From positions 6,530,501 to 6,594,500 of the forward strand of contig NZ_CP060488.1 of the NCBI RefSeq assembly GCF_014334015.1: DNA of 64,000 bases, in the 5' to 3' direction. The stretch is from Bacteroides sp. M10 (GTDB taxonomy: Bacteria > Bacteroidota > Bacteroidia > Bacteroidales > Bacteroidaceae). Shown in pieces: positions 27,343 through 36,473 of this stretch (positions within the stretch are counted from its first letter, which is position 1; each line of letters begins with the position of its first letter). Below the pieces are notes generated by a model that saw nothing but the letters and a program-made list of their open reading frames with translations, searched no databases and was not told the origin of the DNA. A program made the position numbers and the translations under genes.

Positions 27343-28044
27343 ATGGATTGGAAAAATCACCTGATAAAACACCTGCAATGGTCGGACTCCATCATCAACC
27401 GGGAGGCAAAAGAACACGTAGCCCGTGAAATTGCCGCCACGGCAAAAGACGGAGATGTGATAGGAGCCGGCTCCGGCTCTACAGTCTACCTGACTCTGTT
27501 CGAACTCTCACGACGAATTCGTGAAGAGTACTTGCATATCGAAGTGATTCCCGCCTCACAAGAAATCTCGATGACCTGCATACAGCTAGGCATCCCCCAA
27601 ACTACCCTCTGGAACAAACGCCCCAACTGGACATTCGACGGAGCGGACGAAGTAGATCCGCAACAGAACTTGATTAAGGGACGTGGCGGAGCGATGTTCA
27701 AAGAGAAACTACTGATTAGAAGCAGCCGCAAAACGTTCATCATCATCGACCCCAGCAAGCGTGTGAATCAGCTGGGAAGCAAATTTCCCATCCCTGTAGA
27801 GGTCTTTCCGGACTCACTGACTTATGTAGAGCATGAGTTGCAGCGGCTGGGTGCCTCGGAGATTGTTCTTCGTCCCGCTCGTGGCAAAGACGGACCTATC
27901 TTTACAGAAAACGGCAACTTTATCCTCGACACCCGTTTCAACTACATCGACTCTTCGCTCGAAGAACAACTGAAGGCAATCACCGGTGTTATAGAGAGCG
28001 GACTTTTCATAGGTTATGACATCAAAGTGATCGTGGCGGAATAA
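27343..28044 (+). CDS. rpiA: Ribose-5-phosphate isomerase A
   Basis: A 233-residue enzyme interconverting ribose-5-phosphate and ribulose-5-phosphate in the pentose phosphate pathway. The phosphate-binding loop is GAGSGST, and the catalytic region reads FDGADEVDPQQNLIKGRGGAMFKEKLL, which carries the family Asp and Lys residues. GRGGAM and RPARGKDGPIFTENGNFILD match the family. Length is normal. It stands alone between the small-RNA region and palindrome array B. Confidence 0.93.
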   Translation: MDWKNHLIKHLQWSDSIINREAKEHVAREIAATAKDGDVIGAGSGSTVYLTLFELSRRIREEYLHIEVIPASQEISMTCIQLGIPQTTLWNKRPNWTFDGADEVDPQQNLIKGRGGAMFKEKLLIRSSRKTFIIIDPSKRVNQLGSKFPIPVEVFPDSLTYVEHELQRLGASEIVLRPARGKDGPIFTENGNFILDTRFNYIDSSLEEQLKAITGVIESGLFIGYDIKVIVAE

Positions 28045-28153
28045 AATAACACAAGCTGAAAATCCCATTTTGTAGAGACGTAAATTTGATTTGTTCTAAT
28101 GCAAATTAAATAGTATAGCTTTACCTTTATTTTAGTTAGTAGAACTAGGTTAT

Positions 28154-28240
28154 CTGACACCCGGGTCTCAGACATACCGACACCCGGGTGTTGGGTATGC
28201 TGACACCCGGGTGTCAGGCATCATGAGACCCGGGTGTCAG
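28154..28240. repeat. Array B: four CACCCGGGTG palindromes at 23-bp period
   Basis: CCCGGG cores start at 28160, 28183, 28206 and 28229, exactly 23 bp apart. Units 2 and 3 are extended palindromes (GACACCCGGGTGTC in unit 3). Units 1 and 4 are exact 18-bp reverse complements of each other (28154-28171, 28223-28240), so the array as a whole is also palindromic. 28241-28583 beyond it is purine-rich and holds no gene that I can support. Confidence 0.85.
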
Positions 28241-28578
28241 ACAACTTATACTTGCAGTCTTTTGCATTCTTCTTTACTATCACTCATAATTTCAATCACT
28301 ATTAGATTGTAACATTTAACTCATACCTCCAAAACACGAATATTAAAAAACGCCTAGATAAAGAAAAACACCGGGAAATTTATTAAAAATTTGGGTAGAA
28401 TATTAATCCCTTCTCAAAAATCAATGAGAAGCAAAGACTACTAAATTGATAAGAATTGATAAAGGAAGTTTCAATAAAAGAAACCGGAAGAATAGGTTAA
28501 TTTTTAAAATCCGAAACAAAAACATTGAAAAACAACAAGATAGGAGAAAAAAAGCAGAAGGAAAGGAGAAAAGAAAAA

Positions 28579-28800
28579 TCAATAAGTCTTAGCAGAACTT
28601 GGTACATTCGTGATTGTAAACTTACCGTCAATATCAGTGATAGTACCAAGGGTAGTGCCATTCACCAATATTGAAGCACCTACGACAGGTTGCCCATCTT
28701 CTTCAGAGGTAACCAAACCGGTAACTCTGGATGTTTGCGCTGTCACCAGACCTATACCTATAAAAAGGAAGGTCATTAAGAACATCAATTTTCTTTTCAT
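28579..28800 (-). CDS. 5' fragment of susC on the inverted segment
   Basis: A 73-codon frame beginning MKRKLMFLMTFLFIGIGLV, a signal peptide ending TAQ, then the start of a carboxypeptidase-like regulatory domain (VTGLVTSEEDGQPVVGASI, GTITDIDGKFTITNVPSSAK). This is the standard N terminus of a SusC transporter, but it ends at TY-stop just past PSSAKT. The plus-strand susC body resumes in the same codon phase at PSSAKTLRVSYVGM (29137 on). The fragment carries its own promoter. It is therefore the detached 5' end of the 29155-32112 gene, not a free small protein. Confidence 0.88.
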   Translation of the reverse strand: MKRKLMFLMTFLFIGIGLVTAQTSRVTGLVTSEEDGQPVVGASILVNGTTLGTITDIDGKFTITNVPSSAKTY

Positions 28801-29155
28801 AAATTCTCTCTTAAATTTAACCTATAAACAGATTTTTTGTCTCTAACAGGTTGCAAAGATAACACGAATTATGACAAATCGAAAAAAGTGTTACGTATTT
28901 AACTAAAAAGTATCGTTTTGAAAGCAATAAGTTTCTAAAAACTGATAGGTTAAAACAACTTCTTTTAAATTTAGCATCTTTTAAAAGATAGTTTCTGTCA
29001 TAAAGATAGCACCAAAATCAGGCTTTTCAAGAAAAAGAGAACATTATTACCTCCAAAACGGTATCTTTTTATCATTTTGCACCTTCAAAAGGGTTAAAGA
29101 ACTATTAACAATGATAAAGGCAGAAACTTCTACATACCAAGTTCTGCTAAAACTT
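28584..29155. other. Invertible segment switching susC (OFF orientation)
   Basis: Inverted repeats at 28584-28604 and 29135-29155 match at 20 of 21 positions (core ACCAAGTTCTGCTAA, then G/A, then ACTT). Both copies are read in the same codon phase as PSSAKT. Inversion would put the promoter, ATG and first 72 codons in frame with the 985-codon body, giving about 1057 residues, a normal SusC length. In the present orientation the body has no upstream start in its open frame, which begins after TAA at 29095. No recombinase gene lies in the window near it, so a trans-acting tyrosine or serine invertase is expected. Confidence 0.82.
28854..28861 (-). promoter_or_regulatory. susC promoter carried on the invertible segment
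   Basis: TATCTTTG on the minus strand, 54 nt upstream of the ATG at 28800, inside the inverted repeats. It would drive susC and susD only after inversion; at present it points away from them. Confidence 0.6.
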
Positions 29156-32112
29156 TGCGCGTTTCTTATGTAGGAATGATTTCGCAAGACGTTTCCATCA
29201 AACCGGGAGTGATAAAAGTTGTTTTGAAAAGCGACGCGAAGGCACTGGATGAGGTTGTGGTGACAGCCATGGGTATCTCACGCGAGAAAAAAGCACTGGG
29301 CTACGCCGTTCAGGACGTAAAATCAGATCAACTGACGCAAGCTGCCAACTCTAATCTGGCGGGAGCGTTGCAAGGTAAGGTGTCCGGTTTGGACGTGAAG
29401 CCTTCAAGTGGTATGCCGGGAGCTTCTTCACAGATCACCATCCGTGGTGCACGTTCTTTCTCGGGTGACAACACTCCGCTTTACGTTATCGACGGAATGC
29501 CGGTGACCAGTACTCCTGACGTTAGCACAGATATCCAGAACAATGGTAGTGTGAGCGGAGCGGACTTCGCCAACCGTGCAGTGGATATCGACCCTAATGA
29601 TATTGAAAGTATCAACATTTTGAAAGGTCAGGCTGCTTCTGCGCTTTATGGTATCCGTGCTTCCAATGGTGTGATTATCATCACGACCAAAAGTGGTAAA
29701 GGATTGGAAAAAGGCAAACCGCAGGTTAGCTTCTCTTCTAATGTCAGCTTCGATGTAGTCGGCCGTCTGCCGGAGTTCCAGAAAACATACGCACAAGGTT
29801 CGGGTGGAAAATTCAGTCCCACTTCGGGAACCTCTTGGGGACCTAAAATTTCCGAACTTCCCAACGATGCAACGTATGGTGGTAACACGGACAACAAATA
29901 CACTCAACAGTACGGTAAGCAACAGGGAAAATATTATGTACCCCAACGTGCGTCAGCCGGTCTTGACCCATGGGCCACTCCACAGGCATACGACAATGCC
30001 AAAGATTTCTTCGATACAGGAATTACCTGGAGCAACTCACTGAATGTCGCGCAGATGCTCGAAAAAAGTTCCTACTCTATCTCATTGGGAAATACGCACC
30101 AGGACGGTATTATCTCAAGCACCGGTATGGATAGATATAATGTAAAGGTTAGTGCCGACACCAAACTGACTAGTAACTGGAGTTCCGGATTTACAGCCAA
30201 CTACATCACTACTTCCATCGACAAGGCAGTGACTTCCGGTAACGGTCTGTTGAGAACGGTTTACGCAGCTCCTCCCAGTTATGATCTGGCCGGAATTCCA
30301 AGCCATGTAGACGGCAACCCGTACACACAAAATTCTTTCCGTGGTAGCTTTGACAACGCTTATTGGGCGATGGAAAATAATAAATTCACAGAAGATACCA
30401 ACCGTTTCTTCGGAAACGTATATACAAGCTATCAGACTGATTTCGGCACAACTAACCACAAGTTGAACGCAAAATACATGGTCGGTGTGGATGCTTACAC
30501 TACTCACTACGTAGACAGCTACGGATATGGTAGTAACACTGGTGGCGGTCGCGGACAGATCGAGAACTACGGCTGGACAAACGCTACATATAACTCATTG
30601 CTGACCATCAACTACGACTGGCACATTAATGAGGACTGGGGACTGAATGCGGTAGTGGGTAACGAAATTATCCAAAGCAACAGAAAGAAGTATTATGAAT
30701 ATGGTACGAACTACAACTTCCCGGGATGGAACCACATCAACAACGCCACTACTCAACAGACAGAAGAAGAGACATGGAAAAACCGCACGGTGGGATTCTT
30801 CGGTAACGTATCAGCTTCTTACAGAAATATGCTTTATCTGACCCTCACCGGACGTCAGGACTACGTATCTAATATGCCACGTAAGAACCGCTCATTCTTC
30901 TATCCTTCTATTTCGGCTGGTTTTATCCTGACGGAATTGGATGCATTGAAAAACAATGTCGTTAATCACGCTAAATTGAGAGTATCTTATGCGGAAGTAG
31001 GACAGGCAGGAGATTTCCTCGAAAACTACTACTCGACTCCGACATACGGAGGTGGTTTCTATATGCTGACTCCAATCATGTACCCGATGAAAGGCACTAC
31101 CGCCTATACTCCGTACTACACGATTTTCGACCCGAAACTGAAACCGCAGAACACACGTTCGTATGAAGTGGGTGCTGACGTGAACTTCCTCGATAACTTA
31201 ATCACATTCAGTTATACGTACTCACGCCAGAATGTAAAAGACCAGATTTTCGAAGTGCCTTTGGCTTCTTCTACCGGTGCTAGCAAACTACTCACCAACG
31301 GTGGAAAGATTCATACCAACACGCATGAATTCACTCTCGGCTTCAACCCCATCCGAACGAAGAATATCAACTGGGATTTTGCATTCAACTGGACGAAAAT
31401 CGATAACTACGTAGATGAACTGGCACCGGGTGTAGAAAATATCTCTCTGGGTGGTTATGTTACTCCGCAGGTACGTGCTTCGGCAGGTGAGAAATTCCCT
31501 GTAATCTATGGGGTAGGCTTCAAGAGAGATGAAAACGGTAATCGTCTGGTAGACGAAAACGGTCTTCCTATCGCTGGTGAAGCACAAGTAATTGGTAAGG
31601 TTTCTCCGGACTTCCTGATGGGTTTCAACACCACATTACGCTTATGGAAGTGTACAATCAGCGCAGTACTTGACTGGAAACAGGGTGGCCAGATGTACAG
31701 CAGAACAACCGGACTGGCAGACTACTACGGTGTCAGCAAGAGAACGGAAAACCGCGAAGGTACCATCATCTTCGACGGATACAAAACCGATGGAACTAAA
31801 AATGATATCGCCATCACAGGTGCAAACGCACAACAGGTATTTTACAGCCGCCTGAACGATATTGACGAATCTTCTGTATATGACAATTCTTTCATCAAAC
31901 TGCGTGAAGTAGCTGTCAACTACAAAATTCTTCAAAAACGTTCGATAGAACTTTCTGTAAACGCATTTGCCAGAAATATCCTGATCTGGGCTCAATTGCC
32001 TGACCTCGATCCGGAAGCCAGTCAGGGTAACAACAACATGGCAGGAGCATTTGAAGATTATTCAATGCCGCAGACAGCTAGTTTCGGCTTTGGTTTCAAC
32101 ATTAAATTTTAA
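29155..32112 (+). CDS. SusC/RagA TonB-dependent transporter, body without start
   Basis: The outer-membrane glycan importer of a SusCD pair, missing its signal peptide and the start of its N-terminal domain. The body opens LRVSYVGM, continues with EVVVTAMGISREKKALGYAVQ, the plug domain (GKVSGLDVK, ITIRGARSFSGDNTPLYVIDG, DIESINILKGQAASALYGIR) and the beta-barrel, and ends with the SusC-type aromatic end FGFGFNIKF. 985 codons are open. The first codon is TTG within the inverted repeat, not a credible start. The missing 5' end lies inverted at 28800-28585. Translation therefore depends on inversion. susD follows 11 nt downstream. Confidence 0.9.
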   Translation: MRVSYVGMISQDVSIKPGVIKVVLKSDAKALDEVVVTAMGISREKKALGYAVQDVKSDQLTQAANSNLAGALQGKVSGLDVKPSSGMPGASSQITIRGARSFSGDNTPLYVIDGMPVTSTPDVSTDIQNNGSVSGADFANRAVDIDPNDIESINILKGQAASALYGIRASNGVIIITTKSGKGLEKGKPQVSFSSNVSFDVVGRLPEFQKTYAQGSGGKFSPTSGTSWGPKISELPNDATYGGNTDNKYTQQYGKQQGKYYVPQRASAGLDPWATPQAYDNAKDFFDTGITWSNSLNVAQMLEKSSYSISLGNTHQDGIISSTGMDRYNVKVSADTKLTSNWSSGFTANYITTSIDKAVTSGNGLLRTVYAAPPSYDLAGIPSHVDGNPYTQNSFRGSFDNAYWAMENNKFTEDTNRFFGNVYTSYQTDFGTTNHKLNAKYMVGVDAYTTHYVDSYGYGSNTGGGRGQIENYGWTNATYNSLLTINYDWHINEDWGLNAVVGNEIIQSNRKKYYEYGTNYNFPGWNHINNATTQQTEEETWKNRTVGFFGNVSASYRNMLYLTLTGRQDYVSNMPRKNRSFFYPSISAGFILTELDALKNNVVNHAKLRVSYAEVGQAGDFLENYYSTPTYGGGFYMLTPIMYPMKGTTAYTPYYTIFDPKLKPQNTRSYEVGADVNFLDNLITFSYTYSRQNVKDQIFEVPLASSTGASKLLTNGGKIHTNTHEFTLGFNPIRTKNINWDFAFNWTKIDNYVDELAPGVENISLGGYVTPQVRASAGEKFPVIYGVGFKRDENGNRLVDENGLPIAGEAQVIGKVSPDFLMGFNTTLRLWKCTISAVLDWKQGGQMYSRTTGLADYYGVSKRTENREGTIIFDGYKTDGTKNDIAITGANAQQVFYSRLNDIDESSVYDNSFIKLREVAVNYKILQKRSIELSVNAFARNILIWAQLPDLDPEASQGNNNMAGAFEDYSMPQTASFGFGFNIKF

Positions 32113-32123
32113 TCTGCAAGACA

Positions 32124-33737
32124 ATGAAAAAATATAAATCAATAGGAAAATTGCTGGCAGTTTCTTTCTTGACTGCTGCCATTGCTTCTGCTTGTACGGA
32201 AGACGCAATGGATAAAATCAATGAAAACCCTAACAATCCTCTGGATGCGCCTGCAAAATTTTTGATTACGGACTTAGGGGTAAGCACTGCATTCAGCACT
32301 GTGGGAGGGGATTTCTCGCTCTATTCTTCTGTTTACATTGAACACGAAACGGGTATATCCAACCAGCTTTACCGGGCGGAAGTACGTAGCGGAGAGCCTA
32401 CAACGGCTACTACCTACAACAACGCATGGATCAACGTGTATTCAAATATCAAGAACGCTAAAATCGTTATCAAGAAGTGTGAAGAAGATCCTTCGGAAAA
32501 AGGAAACGTAGTGACGGAAGCAATTGCTAAAATCCTGCTCGCTTACAACGGAGCAGTGGCTGCCGATGTATTTGGAAATACACCGTACAGCCAGACTGGT
32601 ATCCTCAATCCGGACGGCACACCAATGTATATGCAGCCCAAAATAGATACGCAGGAAAGCATTTATCAGGAAGTGATGCAGAATCTGGATGATGCCATCA
32701 CTCTGCTGGATAACGGTACTGCCAAAGATGCAGGTCTGTCCGGCGCAGTCGGTTCTAAAGACTTGATCTACGGTTCAAACACCAGTACTCAAGCAAGTAT
32801 GTGGCTCAAGACAGCTTATGCGTTAAAAGCACGCTATACAATGCGTCTGCTCAATAAAAGTGCCAATAAGACAACTGATCTTCAGAACATTCTTACTTAT
32901 GTGAGCAAATCATTTGCTAATGCAAGTGAAGAATGTAAACTGGCTGTTTATGACGCTGATTCGCAGTTGAATCCGCTTTGGTCATTCAGCTATAGCCGTA
33001 ACAGTTTGGCAGCCAGTGCCAGTCTGATTGAAAAGTTTGTTGAGCGCAATGACCCCAGAGCACCGCAAGCATTTCTGGAGCCCGATCCCACCGGCTATAT
33101 TGCTTATGGATACGGAGGTACGCAAGCTACAGACATCGCAGGTATCAAAGCGGCTCCAAACGGAACTCCGCAAGAGTTGCAGAACAATTATGGTATGTCA
33201 ATGATATCATGGGCAATGTCGGCTCCTACTCTTTTAATCAGTTATCACGAAGTGAAATTCCTCGAAGCAGAAGCATTATGCCGTTTGGGGGGCAGACTGG
33301 GTGAAGCTAAGAGTGCTTTAAAAGCTGCAATCACTGCCGGATTCGAGAATCTGGAAAACTCAATTATAGATGCCGCTGACACTTGGGTATATGATGGTGA
33401 CAGCGATTTGGGGGCAGATGTAGCAGAAACCTATTTCACGGATGAAGTAGAACCGTTATTCGATGCCAACCCTCTGCAAGAGACAATGATACAGAAGTAT
33501 CTCGCCTTCTTCGGTGCATCCGGCGAATCACTGGAAGCCTATAACGACTACCGTCGTTTGAAAGGTGCAGGAGAAAACTTCATTGTACTGAAGAACCCGC
33601 TGAACAACAATAAGTTCCCATTGCGCTTCGGTTATGGAGCAGACGACGTATTGGCAAATCCTGAAGTGAAAGCTGCTTTCGGTGATGGCCAGTATGTATA
33701 TAGCGAAGCTGTCTGGTGGGCCGGCGGAAACAAATAA
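32124..33737 (+). CDS. SusD/RagB-like surface glycan-binding lipoprotein
   Basis: A 537-residue lipoprotein (signal SFLTAAIASAC, Cys24) exposed on the cell surface as the lid of the SusC transporter. It fits the SusD-like_2 type: KINENPNNP near the N terminus, the TPR-like region TYNNAWINVYSNIKNAKIV, and a C-terminal YNDYRRLKGAGENF with RFGYGADD. It starts 11 nt after susC, so its expression should follow the susC inversion switch. No glycosidase, sensor or sigma factor adjoins the pair, so the glycan target is open. Confidence 0.9.
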   Translation: MKKYKSIGKLLAVSFLTAAIASACTEDAMDKINENPNNPLDAPAKFLITDLGVSTAFSTVGGDFSLYSSVYIEHETGISNQLYRAEVRSGEPTTATTYNNAWINVYSNIKNAKIVIKKCEEDPSEKGNVVTEAIAKILLAYNGAVAADVFGNTPYSQTGILNPDGTPMYMQPKIDTQESIYQEVMQNLDDAITLLDNGTAKDAGLSGAVGSKDLIYGSNTSTQASMWLKTAYALKARYTMRLLNKSANKTTDLQNILTYVSKSFANASEECKLAVYDADSQLNPLWSFSYSRNSLAASASLIEKFVERNDPRAPQAFLEPDPTGYIAYGYGGTQATDIAGIKAAPNGTPQELQNNYGMSMISWAMSAPTLLISYHEVKFLEAEALCRLGGRLGEAKSALKAAITAGFENLENSIIDAADTWVYDGDSDLGADVAETYFTDEVEPLFDANPLQETMIQKYLAFFGASGESLEAYNDYRRLKGAGENFIVLKNPLNNNKFPLRFGYGADDVLANPEVKAAFGDGQYVYSEAVWWAGGNK

Positions 33738-33804
33738 TGAACTTAAAATCTCTCAAAGGAGAGACTTTACATAGAGTCGTTTCTGTACTCTAACAAATTA
33801 ACAG

Positions 33805-33850
33805 AGGCGAACAAAAATAGGCCAACCGTGAGGTTCGCCTATTTTATTTT
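33805..33850 (+). terminator. Terminator of the susCD operon
   Basis: AGGCGAAC (33805-33812) pairs with GTTCGCCT (33833-33840), followed by ATTTTATTTT. 33851-34019 holds no gene that I can support. Confidence 0.75.
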
Positions 33851-34019
33851 ATCCAATTTCATCAGATGAATGCTCAAATATAATAGAGAAAAAGGAATAT
33901 TCAACGGCATCTTTTACATACCATTTTTCTACCCAATCATACTCTTTTTCTACGCTATTCCGTATTTAACGTTTAAGCATCTTTTAAATAAATTAAAAAA
34001 ATTCCCGTACGAATCAATT

Positions 34020-34418
34020 TCACCACTGCAAATCGGGTAGATATTTGCTTAAAGTAGTGCGGAGAATACTCAAAGTAATAGGTTTCACCAATACTTCAGT
34101 TGCTCCTGCGTTCATTGCATTTTCCTTATCCGAGCTGAAAGCATAAGCTGTCTGCATGATAATAGGAATTTCGGTATTAGACTCACGAATTATCTTCGTT
34201 GCCTCCAACCCGTTCATCACCGGCATCTTGATATCCATCAGCATTGCTTTGGTTCTTTCCTGGTGCTGTTGAAACAACTCCACCATTTCCTGCCCATTTT
34301 TAGCCCACTCGATATCACACTTTTTGCCTATGATAGCCTTGATTAATTTAAAGTTGCTGTCATCGTCTTCAGCTACTAAAATTAAGGGTCTGAATTCATT
34401 CATTTGTTCGCTTTCCAT
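34020..34418 (-). CDS. Stand-alone response-regulator receiver
   Basis: A 132-residue CheY-like protein made of one receiver domain: acidic pocket EDDD near 17-20, phospho-acceptor Asp in AMLMDIKMPVMNG, and the conserved Lys in LVKPI. There is no output domain. MESEQMNEF gives a start at 34418; the Met six codons later is also possible. No kinase is adjacent. Bacteroides single receivers are often partners of hybrid kinases elsewhere, so its role is unknown. Confidence 0.88.
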   Translation of the reverse strand: MESEQMNEFRPLILVAEDDDSNFKLIKAIIGKKCDIEWAKNGQEMVELFQQHQERTKAMLMDIKMPVMNGLEATKIIRESNTEIPIIMQTAYAFSSDKENAMNAGATEVLVKPITLSILRTTLSKYLPDLQW

Positions 34419-34506
34419 ATCGCTTATATATTGTTTTTTTATCTGTTTTTTTGGATCAATTTCCCTTTTCAGCCCGCAAGTTATAAAAAAGATTCATATA
34501 TTTCGC

Positions 34507-34514
34507 TATCTTTG
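34507..34514 (+). promoter_or_regulatory. Bacteroides -7 element for the ABC-F gene
   Basis: TATCTTTG matches TAnnTTTG, 22 nt upstream of the start at 34537. Confidence 0.55.
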
Positions 34515-34536
34515 CGCCTCAATTTAAAAGAATAGT

Positions 34537-36174
34537 ATGATTTCTGTTGACGGACTAGCCGTAGAGTTTGGCGGCACTACTTTATTTAGTGATATTTCTT
34601 TCGTAATTAATGAAAAAGACCGCATCGCACTGATGGGTAAAAATGGGGCGGGAAAAAGTACGCTGCTGAAAATTTTGGCAGGCGCACGACAACCGACACG
34701 TGGAAAAGTTTCCACGCCCAAAGATTGCGTAGTGGCCTATCTGCCTCAACATCTGATGACGGAAGACGGAAGAACAGTGTTTGACGAAACGGCACAGGCT
34801 TTTTCACATCTGCATGAAATGGAAGCGCAGATTGAAAAACTGAACAAAGAGCTCGAGACACGGACGGACTACGAGAGCGATAGTTACATGGCGCTGATTG
34901 AAGAAGTGTCTGCCTTGAGCGAGAAGTTTTATTCGATTGACGCAACCAATTATGAAGAGGATGTGGAAAAGGCATTGCTCGGATTAGGGTTCACCCGGAG
35001 CGATTTTCAACGCCAGACGAGTGATTTTAGCGGTGGATGGCGGATGCGCATCGAGCTCGCTAAGTTGCTGTTACAGAAACCGGACGTACTCTTGCTCGAT
35101 GAGCCGACTAATCATCTGGATATTGAATCTATTCAATGGTTGGAAGATTTCCTTATTAATAACGGGAAAGCAGTTATCGTAATCAGCCACGACCGCAAAT
35201 TCGTGGATAATATTACAACACGTACCATCGAAGTGACGATGGGACGTATTTATGATTATAAGGTGAATTATTCCCAATATCTGCAACTGCGTAAGGATCG
35301 CCGCGAACAGCAGCAGAAGGCATACGACGAGCAGCAGAAGTTTATTGCTGAAACGAAGGAGTTCATCGAACGATTCAAAGGAACATATTCAAAGACGTTG
35401 CAGGTACAGAGCCGCGTCAAAATGCTGGAAAAGCTGCAATTGCTCGAAGTCGATGAGGAGGATACTTCTGCATTGCGACTGAAATTCCCGCCTTCACCCC
35501 GTTCGGGCAGTTATCCGGTTATCATGGAAGGTGTTGGAAAGGCATACGAAGAGAAAGTGGTGTTCCGCAACGCTAACCTGACAATTGAGCGTGGTGATAA
35601 AGTAGCTTTTGTCGGTAAAAACGGTGAAGGTAAATCTACACTCGTGAAATGTATCATGAAGGAAATCGAACATGACGGTACACTGACTTTAGGACATAAT
35701 GTACAAATCGGATATTTCGCTCAAAATCAGGCTTCGTTGATGGATGAAAACCTGACGGTTTTCCAAACGATTGACGATGTAGCCAAGGGGGATATCCGGA
35801 ACAAGATTCGTGATTTACTGGGTGCCTTCATGTTTGGTGGTCCCGAGGAATCGATGAAGAAGGTGAAAGTACTTTCGGGTGGGGAGCGTACCCGCCTTGC
35901 CATGATTAAATTGCTGTTGGAACCTGTCAACCTCCTGATCCTGGATGAGCCGACGAATCATCTGGACATGAAAACGAAAGATATCCTGAAACAGGCATTG
36001 CTGGATTTTGACGGCACACTGATTGTTGTTTCACACGACCGTGACTTCCTCGACGGACTGGTGACCAAGGTGTATGAGTTCGGTAATCAAAAGGTGACGG
36101 AACATCTTTGCGGCATCTACGAGTTCCTCGAAAAGAAAAAAATGGATTCGTTGCAAGAACTGGAAAAGAAATAA
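34537..36174 (+). CDS. ABC-F family ATPase
   Basis: A 545-residue soluble protein with two ABC ATPase domains and no membrane segments. Walker A motifs are GKNGAGKST (near 35) and GKNGEGKST (near 360). Signatures are FSGGWRMRIELAKLL and LSGGERTRLAMIKLL, each followed by LLLDEPTNHLDIE or LILDEPTNHLDMK. The charged linker between the domains (QLRKDRREQQQKAYDEQQKF) is the ABC-F hallmark that reaches into the ribosomal E/P site. Family role: translation factors (EttA, Uup, YbiT, YheS types) or antibiotic-resistance proteins. The linker looks housekeeping rather than a dedicated resistance factor, but the subtype is uncertain. Confidence 0.93.
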   Translation: MISVDGLAVEFGGTTLFSDISFVINEKDRIALMGKNGAGKSTLLKILAGARQPTRGKVSTPKDCVVAYLPQHLMTEDGRTVFDETAQAFSHLHEMEAQIEKLNKELETRTDYESDSYMALIEEVSALSEKFYSIDATNYEEDVEKALLGLGFTRSDFQRQTSDFSGGWRMRIELAKLLLQKPDVLLLDEPTNHLDIESIQWLEDFLINNGKAVIVISHDRKFVDNITTRTIEVTMGRIYDYKVNYSQYLQLRKDRREQQQKAYDEQQKFIAETKEFIERFKGTYSKTLQVQSRVKMLEKLQLLEVDEEDTSALRLKFPPSPRSGSYPVIMEGVGKAYEEKVVFRNANLTIERGDKVAFVGKNGEGKSTLVKCIMKEIEHDGTLTLGHNVQIGYFAQNQASLMDENLTVFQTIDDVAKGDIRNKIRDLLGAFMFGGPEESMKKVKVLSGGERTRLAMIKLLLEPVNLLILDEPTNHLDMKTKDILKQALLDFDGTLIVVSHDRDFLDGLVTKVYEFGNQKVTEHLCGIYEFLEKKKMDSLQELEKK

Positions 36175-36222
36175 TAAATAATAAAAAGAGGGTATCGGCT
36201 GCAGGCGGAATAAAAGTATTTG

Positions 36223-36230
36223 TATATTTG
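36223..36230 (+). promoter_or_regulatory. Bacteroides -7 element for the 66-aa ORF
   Basis: TATATTTG matches TAnnTTTG. Transcription should begin near 36237, which excludes starts at 36220 and 36235 and supports 36256. Confidence 0.5.
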
Positions 36231-36255
36231 CAACATGATCCATCTTCAAAGAATT

Positions 36256-36456
36256 ATGTCAAATAATGAAATGCAAGAATTGAGCGATAAATTACGGCGC
36301 GGCCTTCAATTAGCAGAAAAGCGGTTGCTGGAAAAAAATGCTCGTAACGGCACACTCCTTAGTCAGGGGACACCGGATGGAAAAGTTATTTATGTGTCAG
36401 CAACCGAATTGCTGGAACGTTTGCAGGAAAAAGAAAAAGAATCGCTAAAAAAATAA
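36256..36456 (+). CDS. Small helical protein, unknown function (66 aa)
   Basis: A 66-residue charged, probably helical protein: MSNNEMQELSDKLRRGLQLA, then SQGTPDGKVIYVSATELLER. No signal or membrane segment. I chose the ATG at 36256 because earlier in-frame starts overlap the promoter. It sits 17 nt upstream of the His-rich protein gene and may be co-transcribed with it. I do not recognise the family; a DNA-binding or regulatory role is possible but unproven. Confidence 0.7.
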   Translation: MSNNEMQELSDKLRRGLQLAEKRLLEKNARNGTLLSQGTPDGKVIYVSATELLERLQEKEKESLKK

Positions 36457-36473
36457 ATTCTCTAAAAGAAAGG

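Noticed and set aside
28579..28800. Independent 73-aa secreted protein
   Set aside because: It ends at the inverted repeat exactly where the susC body resumes in phase, so it is the displaced 5' end of susC.
29155..29157. TTG as a true start of susC
   Set aside because: It would give a protein without signal peptide or the start of the N-terminal domain, and it lies inside the inversion repeat.
10431..33737. One polysaccharide utilisation locus joining the sulfatases and SusCD
   Set aside because: About 15 kb of unrelated housekeeping genes lie between them, and no glycoside hydrolase or PUL regulator is present.
36220..36255. Earlier TTG/ATG starts for the 66-aa protein
   Set aside because: They overlap or precede the TATATTTG promoter and its predicted transcription start.
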